NCBI RefSeq assembly: GCF_000612665.1 | Contig: NZ_HG942064.1 | Coordinates: 1-64,000 of the forward strand | Direction: 5' to 3' | Length of the DNA stretch: 64,000 bases | Origin: Neobacillus dielmonensis | Lineage (GTDB): Bacteria > Bacillota > Bacilli > Bacillales > Cytobacillaceae | Shown: one piece after another, positions 26,945-35,210 of the stretch | How positions within the stretch are numbered: the first letter of the stretch is position 1 | Layout of the letters: each line of letters opens with the position of its first letter | Notes under the pieces: generated by a model | What the model was told of the DNA's origin: nothing | Databases searched by the model: none | The model's input: the letters and a program-made list of their open reading frames with translations, nothing else | Program-made: the position numbers and the translations under genes

Positions 26945-26973
26945 ATTTCATTTATTTTTGAAATAAAATTTCA
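26945..26973. promoter_or_regulatory. Second TGAAAT/ATTTCA inverted repeat, possible MurR site
   Basis: TGAAATaaaATTTCA at 26959-26973, with another ATTTCA half-site at 26945-26950. The same half-sites form the palindrome at the operon promoter. It lies between the two divergent promoters, 30 bp upstream of the spoIID-like -35. Confidence 0.5.
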
Positions 26974-27003
26974 TAGGTCTTTAGTTCTAACTAAAATATT
27001 GTG

Positions 27004-27033
27004 TTGACTATCCTGATTTTGGTTACCTATAAT
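27004..27033 (+). promoter_or_regulatory. Promoter of the SpoIID-like gene
   Basis: -35 TTGACT at 27004-27009, 18-bp spacer, perfect -10 TATAAT at 27028-27033. The start codon is about 110 bp downstream. Confidence 0.65.
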
Positions 27034-27103
27034 TTAATTGTCAGGAATGATAGTTTAGTAGAAAGGTGGGTAGGTAGGAGAATGTATTTAGCACTTTTTT
27101 CAC

Positions 27104-27117
27104 AGAAAGCGCTAACA
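27104..27117 (+). promoter_or_regulatory. Possible CcpA (cre) site
   Basis: AGAAAGCGCTAACA matches the cre consensus TGNAARCGNWWNCA at all but the first base. It lies between the promoter and the SpoIID-like start, where CcpA binding would act as a roadblock. Confidence 0.45.
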
Positions 27118-27143
27118 TTAATAAAATTACTAGGGGGGTAAAT

Positions 27144-28928
27144 ATGGCTGCCAAAAGATTTGTTAGTATGTTGTCGATTGCATTTATTGTTTCGGCTCTC
27201 TTCTTTAGCTTTTTCTCCAGCAATTCAACTGTATCTGCCGCAAAACCACAACTGAACTTTACTGAAAAAATTATGGCCAAGGATGCCTCGGCATCCACCT
27301 TAGAATTAGAGTATCAAGGAACTTTAAAGCTTGCGGAGGACTACACGATCCAACAATGGGTTGATGGTAAGCAATATCCAAAGACGCTTCAGGATGTAAG
27401 AGTTGGCGCTGAAAATGTGACCGTTAAGGTGAATCCTAACCGCGAAATCACCAAAATCGTGATTAATGGAGTTACTCCTATTGATAACATGAGAGTTGGA
27501 ATTATGACAACCGGTTTTGGCACAATGGAACATGACCAAATCAAGTTAAGTTCACCAGCGGGGTTAACCATTGTGGACAAGCTTGCCAATGTCACGTATG
27601 AGGAACCTGCTAATGAAGTGATTACCTTCAAATCAGCAGATGGCACGGTTTCTGTTGTGAAGGCAGATGGGTCTGAAATTTATTCTACAAAAAATAGAGT
27701 TTATGTCTCTACCAAAGACTCTAGCAAAATTAAAGTCGCCAATATAAGTAGAGCACAAGGTGTCCCTGAGTATAGAGGCACTTTTGAAGTTACTTCTGTT
27801 ATGGGAAATAAGCTGCATTTAATTAACGACGTTGATTTAGAAGAATACCTCTATCAAGTAGTACCTAGCGAAATGCCATCTTCCTTTGGCCTTAATGCTT
27901 TAAAGGCACAAGCGGTTGCGGCAAGAACCTATGCATTGGGTGATTACCTAGGGGACCGTTTCGCCAAAGACGGTTATTTCGTTCTTGATAGTGTCATGAG
28001 CCAGGTGTATAACAATTCAGCTGAAAATGCGCTTACCACTCAAGCGGTTCAAGAAACAGCAGGTAAAATTATGTTTGGAACTGATGGCAGCTTAGTAGAT
28101 GCAAGATACTATTCTACTTCTGGGGGATTCGGCGCTTCCAGACACCAGGTTTGGTCTGATGGGGATGGTTCGTTCCCTGGACAACCGGCTGCTTACCTGT
28201 TAGCAAAGAGCTATACGTTTGATCCAACTGATTCATCAAAAATGCTGCAAATCGATGTACACAATGAGGAGCAGGTTCTTAATTTTTACAAAAACTTGTC
28301 ATACAGAGGCTATGATGATACTTCCTTATATTTCAGATGGAAGATAGGTCTTACCAAGCAAGAGTTAGCAAACACGATTAATAAAAACATTGGCTCTAGA
28401 TATAGCGCTGATCCAAAATTCGTTCTAACCCAAAATGAAGCCGGCGAGTTTGTAAGCAAACCAATTCCTGCAGAGGGTATCGGCGAATTTAAAAACATGT
28501 ACGTAGCCAAGCGTGGTGATGGCGGTAATATTATGGAGCTTGTCATCGAAGGTTCCACGGGCACCTATAAAATTGTAAAAGAATACAATATCCGCTTTAC
28601 GATTCGCCCTCAAGCAACATTCACTGGTGGACCAAATGTGATTGTATATCGCGCCAAAGGCGGAAGCACCAACTATACAGATACGTCATTAGTCAACTAT
28701 TCTATCCTGCCATCAGCCTTCTTCAGCTTTGAGATTAATGACCAAACTGGAGTTACTTTCTATGGCGGAGGTAATGGGCATGGTGTTGGCATGAGCCAAT
28801 ACGGAGCTTCCCAGCTTGGCTTAGCAGGTTGGACCTTTGAGCAAATCTTAACATCTTACTATTCAAATATGAATCTTGTAGATGTTTCCGTGGTTGGGGC
28901 ACCTGAACCAAAAGGCAATAGCAAATAA
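27144..28928 (+). CDS. Exported SpoIID/LytB-domain protein
   Basis: 594 residues. A signal peptide covers about residues 1-32 (hydrophobic core then VSAAKP). The SpoIID domain runs from about residue 210: NDVDLEEYLYQVVPSEMPSS (with the catalytic-type Glu in SEMP), LKAQAVAARTYAL, DARYYSTSGG and the C-terminal GNGHGVGMSQYGASQLGLAG. SpoIID proteins cut glycan strands as lytic transglycosylases, leaving 1,6-anhydroMurNAc. It is longer than classic SpoIID because of an N-terminal region of about 170 residues and an insertion. It is divergent from the salvage operon carrying anmK, which uses that product. ATG follows AGGGGGG. A cre-like site lies upstream. Confidence 0.8.
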   Translation: MAAKRFVSMLSIAFIVSALFFSFFSSNSTVSAAKPQLNFTEKIMAKDASASTLELEYQGTLKLAEDYTIQQWVDGKQYPKTLQDVRVGAENVTVKVNPNREITKIVINGVTPIDNMRVGIMTTGFGTMEHDQIKLSSPAGLTIVDKLANVTYEEPANEVITFKSADGTVSVVKADGSEIYSTKNRVYVSTKDSSKIKVANISRAQGVPEYRGTFEVTSVMGNKLHLINDVDLEEYLYQVVPSEMPSSFGLNALKAQAVAARTYALGDYLGDRFAKDGYFVLDSVMSQVYNNSAENALTTQAVQETAGKIMFGTDGSLVDARYYSTSGGFGASRHQVWSDGDGSFPGQPAAYLLAKSYTFDPTDSSKMLQIDVHNEEQVLNFYKNLSYRGYDDTSLYFRWKIGLTKQELANTINKNIGSRYSADPKFVLTQNEAGEFVSKPIPAEGIGEFKNMYVAKRGDGGNIMELVIEGSTGTYKIVKEYNIRFTIRPQATFTGGPNVIVYRAKGGSTNYTDTSLVNYSILPSAFFSFEINDQTGVTFYGGGNGHGVGMSQYGASQLGLAGWTFEQILTSYYSNMNLVDVSVVGAPEPKGNSK

Positions 28929-28940
28929 GTTCTGTATAAG

Positions 28941-28969
28941 CAGGGGCAGCCAGTTGCTGGGTGCCCCTG
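28941..28969 (+). terminator. Terminator of the SpoIID-like gene
   Basis: CAGGGGCA-g-CCAG-ttg-CTGG-g-TGCCCCTG forms a strong hairpin 12 bp after the stop codon; a short T-rich tract (TTTACTAGTTTT) follows. Confidence 0.75.
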
Positions 28970-28983
28970 TTTACTAGTTTTGC

Positions 28984-29109
28984 TTACCGGCGTTTTAGCC
29001 TAGTTTACCGGCAAAGTTCACAATTCCACCGGCACTTTTCGGGGATTTACTGGCGGACCGACCCCTGGTATCGACCATTTTGGCCAACTTACCGGCACTT
29101 GGTATTATA
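28984..29109. repeat. 21-bp periodic repeat, six degenerate units
   Basis: TTACCGGC occurs at 28984, 29005, 29026 (CCACCGGC), 29047 (TTACTGGC), 29068 (GTATCGAC, degenerate) and 29089, exactly 21 bp apart. The rest of each unit is poorly conserved. The spacing equals two helical turns or seven codons. It fills the gap between the SpoIID-like gene terminator and the glcD leader. Confidence 0.7.
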
Positions 29110-29227
29110 TTTTAAAAGAATTACATATTTTTTAAAAATTTCCCATACATAGCAGGCATGGACCTGTCTTTTTTATTATCATAGATTCATAGAACATCAT
29201 TTACTGTTCAAACGGGAGGAAACCATC

Positions 29228-30640
29228 ATGCTTTCCAATGAAGTAAAACAAAAACTGATCAACATCGTAACCGAGGAAAACTTCGCCGATTCCAAAACAG
29301 AACGGTTAGTCTACTCGTATGATGCCACACCCAACTTTCAATCATTGCCGGATGCTGTCGTCAGCCCAAGGAACACAATCGAAGTTTCCGAGATTGTAAA
29401 ACTCTGCAACGAACACAAAGTACCGATTGTTCCGCGCGGCTCGGGGACCAACCTTTGTGCCGGCACCTGCCCCACCCAGGGCGGAATCGTCCTTCTTTTT
29501 AAACATATGAATAAAATCCTCGAAATCGATGAGGAAAATTTAACCGTGACCGTTCAACCCGGACTGATTACGCTGGATTTAATCAATGCTGTCGAGGAAA
29601 AAGGGCTGTTCTATCCGCCTGACCCTAGCTCAATGAAAATCTCAACCATCGGCGGCAACATCAACGAAAACTCTGGGGGTCTGCGCGGCCTTAAGTATGG
29701 AGTGACCCGCGATTATGTCATTGCCCTGGAAGCCGTACTCCCGAATGGCGATCTCATCCGCACTGGCGGGAAGCTGGCAAAAGATGTGGCCGGCTATGAT
29801 TTGACTCGCCTCTTAGTTGGCTCGGAAGGGACGCTCGGCATCATCACGGAGGCCACACTGAAGCTGATTCCGATACCAGAAGCGCGGAAAACCATGTTGG
29901 TTCACTACCATGACCTGGCAGCTGCCGCTAAATCTGTTTCCAAGATTATTGCCAATAAGATTATTCCGGCAACCCTCGAGTTCCTAGATCAGCCGACATT
30001 AAAGGTGGTCGAGGATTTTGCCCGAATCGGCTTGCCCACTGATGTGGAAGCAGTTCTCCTCATTGAGCAGGACGGCCCCCTTGAAGTGGTTGAACGGGAT
30101 ATCAAAAAAATTGCGGAAATCTGCCAACAGGAACAGGCTGTTTCTGTAAAAATTGCTGCATCGGAGACGGAAGCGGATGCGTTACGGACCGCACGGCGCG
30201 CCGCCCTTTCCGCTGTCGCCCGGTTGGCGCCGACGACTATCCTTGAGGATGCGACGGTCCCTCGTTCAGAAATAGCCAACATGGTCAAAGCGATCAATGA
30301 AATCACCGAAAAATATCAGCTGACGATTTGCACGTTTGGACATGCCGGTGATGGCAACCTCCACCCCACTTGCGCCACCGATTCAAGGAACCATGAAGAA
30401 ATGGAACGAGTGGAGAAAGCATTTGCGGAAATTTTTGAAAAAGCGATTGAACTGGGCGGCACGATTACCGGTGAACACGGGGTTGGCGAGATGAAAGCCC
30501 CTTATCTTGAATGGAAGCTGAAAAAAGAAGGAATTGCTGCTATGAAGGCGATTAAACAAGCATTTGACCCTAACAATATCATGAATCCCGGCAAGGTATT
30601 TGCCAAGGAAACAAGAAAACGCGTGGTGGTGGCAAGATGA
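29228..30640 (+). CDS. glcD: Glycolate oxidase subunit GlcD (FAD-linked oxidase)
   Basis: 470 residues. FAD-binding type 4 domain: IVPRGSGTNLCAGTCP, FYPPDPSSMKISTIGGNINE, NSGGLRGLKYGVTRDYV and GSEGTLGIITEATLKL. C-terminal cap with GHAGDGNLHPT and GTITGEHGVGEMK (metal/substrate-binding His residues). It oxidises glycolate or a similar 2-hydroxy acid with GlcF. Bacillus versions (YsfC/YsfD) lack a separate GlcE, as here. ATG follows GGGAGG. Overlaps glcF by 4 bp, so translation is coupled. D-lactate released by MurQ is a possible alternative substrate; this is a guess. Confidence 0.85.
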   Translation: MLSNEVKQKLINIVTEENFADSKTERLVYSYDATPNFQSLPDAVVSPRNTIEVSEIVKLCNEHKVPIVPRGSGTNLCAGTCPTQGGIVLLFKHMNKILEIDEENLTVTVQPGLITLDLINAVEEKGLFYPPDPSSMKISTIGGNINENSGGLRGLKYGVTRDYVIALEAVLPNGDLIRTGGKLAKDVAGYDLTRLLVGSEGTLGIITEATLKLIPIPEARKTMLVHYHDLAAAAKSVSKIIANKIIPATLEFLDQPTLKVVEDFARIGLPTDVEAVLLIEQDGPLEVVERDIKKIAEICQQEQAVSVKIAASETEADALRTARRAALSAVARLAPTTILEDATVPRSEIANMVKAINEITEKYQLTICTFGHAGDGNLHPTCATDSRNHEEMERVEKAFAEIFEKAIELGGTITGEHGVGEMKAPYLEWKLKKEGIAAMKAIKQAFDPNNIMNPGKVFAKETRKRVVVAR

Positions 30641-31965
30641 CAACCGTAGAAGAACAAGCAAAAATCCAGGAACAATTCAAAGCACGGATGGACGAAAATG
30701 AGCTATTAAACTGCATGCGCTGCGGCTTTTGCCTGCCTTCCTGCCCAACCTATATTGAATCGGGTTTTAAAGAGTCTCACTCCCCCCGCGGCCGGATTGC
30801 CTTAATGAAGGCCGTGGTTGATGGCTTGTTTGAACCGGATGATGACTTTGAACGTTCACTTGACCTCTGCCTCGGCTGCCGAGCCTGTGAACCCGTTTGC
30901 CCTTCCGGCGTAAACTATGGTCACTTGCTGGAAGAAGCCCGGGATATCATCAATCAAAATAAGAAGCATTCTTTGCCAGCAAGGGTAGTCCGAAAAACTG
31001 TTTTTGAAGGGCTATTCCCGCACCAAAACCGGATGAGGAGTTTAACAGGACTGCTTGGTTTTTACCAACGTTCCGGCCTGCAGACTTTCGCAAGAAGGAT
31101 TCACTTTTTGGGACTGCTGCCTGAGAATCTCGCCACCATGGAAAAAGTGCTTCCTAAAGTGCCAACCATGAAGGAAATGAAAAATCGTCCTGAGCATCTG
31201 CCAGCGCTAGGCCAGCAGGTACACCGGGTAGCGTTTTTCAGCGGCTGTTTAATGGATACCATGTTTTTGAAGACCAACGATGCGACCATGAAGCTGCTGC
31301 AATTAGCCGGCTGTGAAATTGTCAATCCGCCAAGCCAAACCTGCTGCGGGGCATTGCATGGCCACAGCGGTGAGAAGTCCTCCGCCAAGGAACTGGCAAA
31401 AAGAAATATCGCCGCATTCGAGGACTTGCAGGTAGATTTTATCATTACCAATGCCGGGGGCTGTGGAGCCTTTTTAATCGAATATGACCATTTATTGAAA
31501 GACGACGTGGAATGGAAGGATCGGGCAAAGAGGTTCACAGAGAAAATTAAGGATATTTCGGAGATATTAGTGGCGGTTGGGTTCCATGAGAAGGTGAAAC
31601 TGGAGCTTCCGCCACAAGTCATTACCTACCAGGATTCCTGCCATCTTAAAAATGTCATGAAAACAGAGTCAGCTCCAAGAATCCTGCTGCAATCCATCCA
31701 AGGCGTGAAATACCAGGAAATGAAGGACGCCGGACGCTGCTGCGGCTCCGCTGGGATCTACAATATCATCGAATCAGAAAGCTCGATGGTTATGTTGGAC
31801 TACAAAATGACCCAAGTGAGAGCCACTCAAGCCACCGCCATCGTCACCGCCAACCCCGGCTGCCTGCTCCAAATGCAGCTCGGAATCGAAAAAGAAGGCC
31901 TCAGCTCAAAGATGAGAGGAGTGCATATCGTGGACCTATTGCTGGAGGCAGTGAAGCAAGGGTGA
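30637..31965 (+). CDS. glcF: Glycolate oxidase iron-sulfur subunit GlcF
   Basis: 442 residues. Two 4Fe-4S motifs near the N-terminus: CMRCGFCLPSCP and CLGCRACEPVCP. Two CCG domains follow: SGCLMDTMF...TCCGALHGHSG and SCHLKNVM...GRCCGSAGIYN, the heterodisulfide-reductase-like cysteine motifs. Transfers electrons from GlcD to the chain. Its ATG overlaps the glcD stop (ATGA). The end of the gene (VKQG, then TGA) touches repeat copy 7. Confidence 0.85.
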   Translation: MTTVEEQAKIQEQFKARMDENELLNCMRCGFCLPSCPTYIESGFKESHSPRGRIALMKAVVDGLFEPDDDFERSLDLCLGCRACEPVCPSGVNYGHLLEEARDIINQNKKHSLPARVVRKTVFEGLFPHQNRMRSLTGLLGFYQRSGLQTFARRIHFLGLLPENLATMEKVLPKVPTMKEMKNRPEHLPALGQQVHRVAFFSGCLMDTMFLKTNDATMKLLQLAGCEIVNPPSQTCCGALHGHSGEKSSAKELAKRNIAAFEDLQVDFIITNAGGCGAFLIEYDHLLKDDVEWKDRAKRFTEKIKDISEILVAVGFHEKVKLELPPQVITYQDSCHLKNVMKTESAPRILLQSIQGVKYQEMKDAGRCCGSAGIYNIIESESSMVMLDYKMTQVRATQATAIVTANPGCLLQMQLGIEKEGLSSKMRGVHIVDLLLEAVKQG

Positions 31966-32046
31966 AGCAAGGGTTCATGAAGTACAGGGGCGGTTCCTGC
32001 GGCTCTTTAGGCCCATCAGAACCGTCCCCCTGGTCCCAGTTACTTA
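31966..32046. repeat. GGGACGGTTCT repeat, copy 7, inverted pair and convergent terminator
   Basis: AGGGGCGGTTC at 31986-31996 pairs with GAACCGTCCCCCT at 32019-32031 between the convergent glcF and ALDH genes. Both neighbouring stop codons lie at the repeat edges (TGA at 31963-31965, TAA at 32046-32044). Confidence 0.7.
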
Positions 32047-33519
32047 TCCAATTTCGATGACACAAGCTTTTTCGCGGGTATTTTCTAAGATAGAGTCCTT
32101 GCCAAAGCCGCTTTCTTTAAATCCACCAAATGGCAGCTCGACTCCAACCCTGCGGTAGGTATTCACCCAAACAGTACCGGATTCCAAGGCGCTTATCATT
32201 CGCTGTGCACGTGCAAGGTTGGTGGTCCATACTCCTGCTCCAAGACCATAGGCTGTATCATTGGCGATTTCAATCGCCTCTTCTTCTGTCTCAAATGGAA
32301 TCACAACAGCCACCGGTCCGAATATTTCCTCCTGGCAAACGCGATAGGAGTTTTTATCTACCTGAATTAACGTTGGTTCCACCCAGTATCCTTTGGAGTA
32401 CTGTGGTTGTCCCGGCAGCAGAATTTCCCCTCCGCGTCTGCCGCCAAAGATAATCTTTCCACCTTCCTTAACCCCCAAATCTAAATAGGAGCAGACCTTC
32501 TCATATTGCGGCAAGTTGGCTATTGGCCCCATTGTAGTGGTAAAGTCCAAGGTATCTCCCAGTTTAAGCGGTTCTAAGGTTTTCGCTTTCATCAAGGTTA
32601 ACATTTCATCAAATATAGATTTTTGGATTAAAATTCTTGAACCAGCCACACATAGTTGCCCTGCATTACCGGTAAAGATTCCATTCGTCGTAACTCCTTC
32701 TGCTGCTTTTTCAAGGTCCGCATCCTCAAAAACTATGTTTGGGGATTTGCCGCCTAATTCCAGTGTTAATGGTTTCGGGTCTCTTGCGGTCGATTGTATA
32801 ATTGACCTAGCTGTTCTTCCTGAACCGGTCAAACTAACACGATTAATTCCCTTGTGCGCCACAAGGCAATCCCCAATTTCATTGCCTAATCCGGAAATAA
32901 CATTTAGTACACCAGGAGGCAAAATTTCCGCCAGAATCTCTCCATAGCGGAGCGGCCCCACAGCAGCCAATTCCGAAGGTTTAATAATGACAGTATTACC
33001 AGCTGCCAAGGCATAGGCTGCCTTGACGGTGAAGGTAAACAATGGAGCATTCCATGGAATAATGCCAAGCACAACGCCTAACGGTTCACGGATGGTATAG
33101 CCGAAGGAAGTAGGGCCTAGCGGAACCGTTTCCCCCTTACAGGCAACAGTTGCGGCACCAGCCGCATCATACCAAATTTGTTTCAAAACGGGGATTAATC
33201 CATAAATGGATTCCCGGATCACCCAGCCAGTATCCATCGTTTCCATTTCCGCGAGTTCTTGACCATACTTATCGATGATATTTCCGATTTTCCTTAAATA
33301 TTCCGCACGTTCCCCTGCCGAAAGTCCAGTCCAAGCCGGAAAAGCCCTGCGTGCAGCGGCAACCACTGATTCTACATCTTCCTTCGAACTTAATGGAATC
33401 CTTGCCCAAACATCACCCGTTGCAGGATTAATGGCATCCATTGTCCGCTCATCAGATGACGACACCAATTTTCCGTTTATAAGATTTTGATACTGTTTGA
33501 TTTCCTTCGTAACCTCCAC
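32044..33519 (-). CDS. NAD(P)-dependent aldehyde dehydrogenase
   Basis: 491 residues. ALDH motifs: GIIPWNAPLF, IIKPSELAA, RVSLTGSGRTARSI, catalytic Glu in LELGGKSPNIVFEDAD, catalytic Cys in NAGQLCVAGSRI, and EEIFGPVAVVIPF. It oxidises an aldehyde to an acid. As the last gene of the acyl-CoA operon, it could take the aldehyde released by the thiolase-like/DUF35 retro-aldolase. A weak terminator-like hairpin lies between it and the CoA ligase gene, so expression may be partly separate. GTG start after AAAGGGTGAAGG. Confidence 0.85.
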   Translation of the reverse strand: MEVTKEIKQYQNLINGKLVSSSDERTMDAINPATGDVWARIPLSSKEDVESVVAAARRAFPAWTGLSAGERAEYLRKIGNIIDKYGQELAEMETMDTGWVIRESIYGLIPVLKQIWYDAAGAATVACKGETVPLGPTSFGYTIREPLGVVLGIIPWNAPLFTFTVKAAYALAAGNTVIIKPSELAAVGPLRYGEILAEILPPGVLNVISGLGNEIGDCLVAHKGINRVSLTGSGRTARSIIQSTARDPKPLTLELGGKSPNIVFEDADLEKAAEGVTTNGIFTGNAGQLCVAGSRILIQKSIFDEMLTLMKAKTLEPLKLGDTLDFTTTMGPIANLPQYEKVCSYLDLGVKEGGKIIFGGRRGGEILLPGQPQYSKGYWVEPTLIQVDKNSYRVCQEEIFGPVAVVIPFETEEEAIEIANDTAYGLGAGVWTTNLARAQRMISALESGTVWVNTYRRVGVELPFGGFKESGFGKDSILENTREKACVIEIG

Positions 33520-33563
33520 AATCCTTCACCCTTTCTATCATTTGAATGAGTAACAAAAGAAGA

Positions 33564-33588
33564 GGGTCGCCTACATTCTGAGCAACCC
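33564..33588 (-). terminator. Weak intrinsic terminator between CoA ligase and ALDH genes
   Basis: Minus strand GGGTTGC / GCGACCC hairpin (33588-33564) followed by TCTTCTTTTG. One G-T pair and a broken T tract make this a partial terminator at most. Confidence 0.4.
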
Positions 33589-33601
33589 CATCTGTTATAG
33601 A

Positions 33602-35164
33602 CTAAGAGATCCTTGAATCCATTTTTTGAAGTTCATCCCTTAAATTCCGTTTTAAGATTTTCCCTACTCCGTTTCGAGGCAAACTTTCCACAAACAAAAC
33701 CCGTCTCGGAGATTTATATTTTGCGAGTTTTTCTTGTGTATAACGGATGATTTCCTCCTCCGTTACCTCTTTCCCAGGTTTTTTCACGACACAGGCGACC
33801 ACCTCTTCGCCCATCCTTTCATCCGGCAAGCCAATGACGGCAACATCTGATACCGCCTCATGTTTACTTAAAATCTCTTCTATGTCCCGCGGATAAATGT
33901 TAAACCCGCCGCGAATGATTAAATCTTTCTTACGGTCTACGATATAAATGTAATCCTCGTCATCCATCATCGCTAAATCACCGGTGTATAACCAACCATC
34001 TCTAATCGCCTTTTCCGTTTCCTCCGGCAAGCCATAATAACCTGGAGTGATAGCTTCCCCTTGAACGATAATTTCACCAATTTCTCCTTTGGGAAGTTCC
34101 TTACCGTCTTGGTCGACAATCTTTACATTTACATAAGGATACGGCGTCCCTGCAGAGCCTCGTTTAACGGGCACACCTTCTCGATGTCCTGAAACACCGC
34201 CAGTAGCTGTTTCAGAAAGTCCATATGCCTCCAGTATTTCCGCTTGGTACCTTTTTTCAAAGGTCTCGATGACCGATAGCGGCAAATTGGCTGAACCGCA
34301 ATTCACACTTTCCAGGCTGGAAAGATCATATCGGTCGGGAATGGGACTAAACGCCAAATCGTGAACCATGGTCGGCACCACGGCAAATTGTTTGACTTTA
34401 AACTTTTCAATCGTTTCACAGACTTTTTCCAGGTCATATTTTGAAAAAATTACAATCGAATCCCCGAACATGAGATTGGTGATCATGACACCAAAGCCAT
34501 AAATATGGGCTAAAGGTAAGACACCAATGGTAGTTCCACGTTCAGTGTTGCCCTGGTTCACTTTCATTCGATACAAGTGCTCTGGTCCGACTGTAAGATT
34601 TCTATGGGTAAGCATGACCCCTTTTGGTCTTCCAGTAGTTCCCGATGTATAGAGAATGACGGCAACATCTTCTTCATTTGCGCTTTCAAATTGCTCTTCC
34701 CCGATATCAATCGTTTCGAGGGCGGAATATAGCTCAATAATCTCATGACCATGATAGGCGTCCTTGTCTTCTATTTCATCAATAACGAAGTATTTAATAG
34801 TGTAGTTTAAACTTTGGGCAGCAGTAATCAGTTTTGGTAAAACTTGAGCAGAGGTAAACACAGCCTTTGCCTGAGAGTCGTTCATAATATAGTGCATTTC
34901 ATTCGAATTTAAAACATACATAACGGGGATGACAATGTTGCGAGATCGAAGGATGCCCTGGAAAGAAAAAATCACTTCGGGATTATTTTGCATACTAACA
35001 ATGACTCTTTCACCATCAAAAATTCCGTGACTTTTTAAGAGAATCGCGATTTTCTTGGCGAAGCTGTCAACTTCAAGGTTGGTGTAGACTTTTTCATTGT
35101 GAAATAGAAAGGGATACTCCCCATACTGTTGCTTTGTGTGGTGGATCAAATCTGTCAGCAGCAT
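33602..35164 (-). CDS. Acyl-CoA synthetase (AMP-forming)
   Basis: 520 residues of the ANL superfamily. P-loop-like ILYTSGTTGRPKGVMLTHRN, EAYGLSETATGG, YTGDLAMMDDEDYIYIVDR and the C-terminal GGFNIYPRDIEEIL plus the catalytic Lys region NGVGKILKRNL. It activates a carboxylic acid to its CoA thioester, the first step of this operon. Chain preference cannot be read. ATG after GGAGGAATGTT. Confidence 0.85.
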   Translation of the reverse strand: MLLTDLIHHTKQQYGEYPFLFHNEKVYTNLEVDSFAKKIAILLKSHGIFDGERVIVSMQNNPEVIFSFQGILRSRNIVIPVMYVLNSNEMHYIMNDSQAKAVFTSAQVLPKLITAAQSLNYTIKYFVIDEIEDKDAYHGHEIIELYSALETIDIGEEQFESANEEDVAVILYTSGTTGRPKGVMLTHRNLTVGPEHLYRMKVNQGNTERGTTIGVLPLAHIYGFGVMITNLMFGDSIVIFSKYDLEKVCETIEKFKVKQFAVVPTMVHDLAFSPIPDRYDLSSLESVNCGSANLPLSVIETFEKRYQAEILEAYGLSETATGGVSGHREGVPVKRGSAGTPYPYVNVKIVDQDGKELPKGEIGEIIVQGEAITPGYYGLPEETEKAIRDGWLYTGDLAMMDDEDYIYIVDRKKDLIIRGGFNIYPRDIEEILSKHEAVSDVAVIGLPDERMGEEVVACVVKKPGKEVTEEEIIRYTQEKLAKYKSPRRVLFVESLPRNGVGKILKRNLRDELQKMDSRIS

Positions 35165-35210
35165 AACATTCCTCCTCCATTCAAATCATCTTTATAGATT
35201 CATAGAACTT

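Noticed and set aside
29181-35208. A shared 15-mer ATAGATTCATAGAAC at 29181 and 35194.
   Set aside because: In a 64-kb window one or two identical 15-mers are expected by chance, and the flanks do not match.
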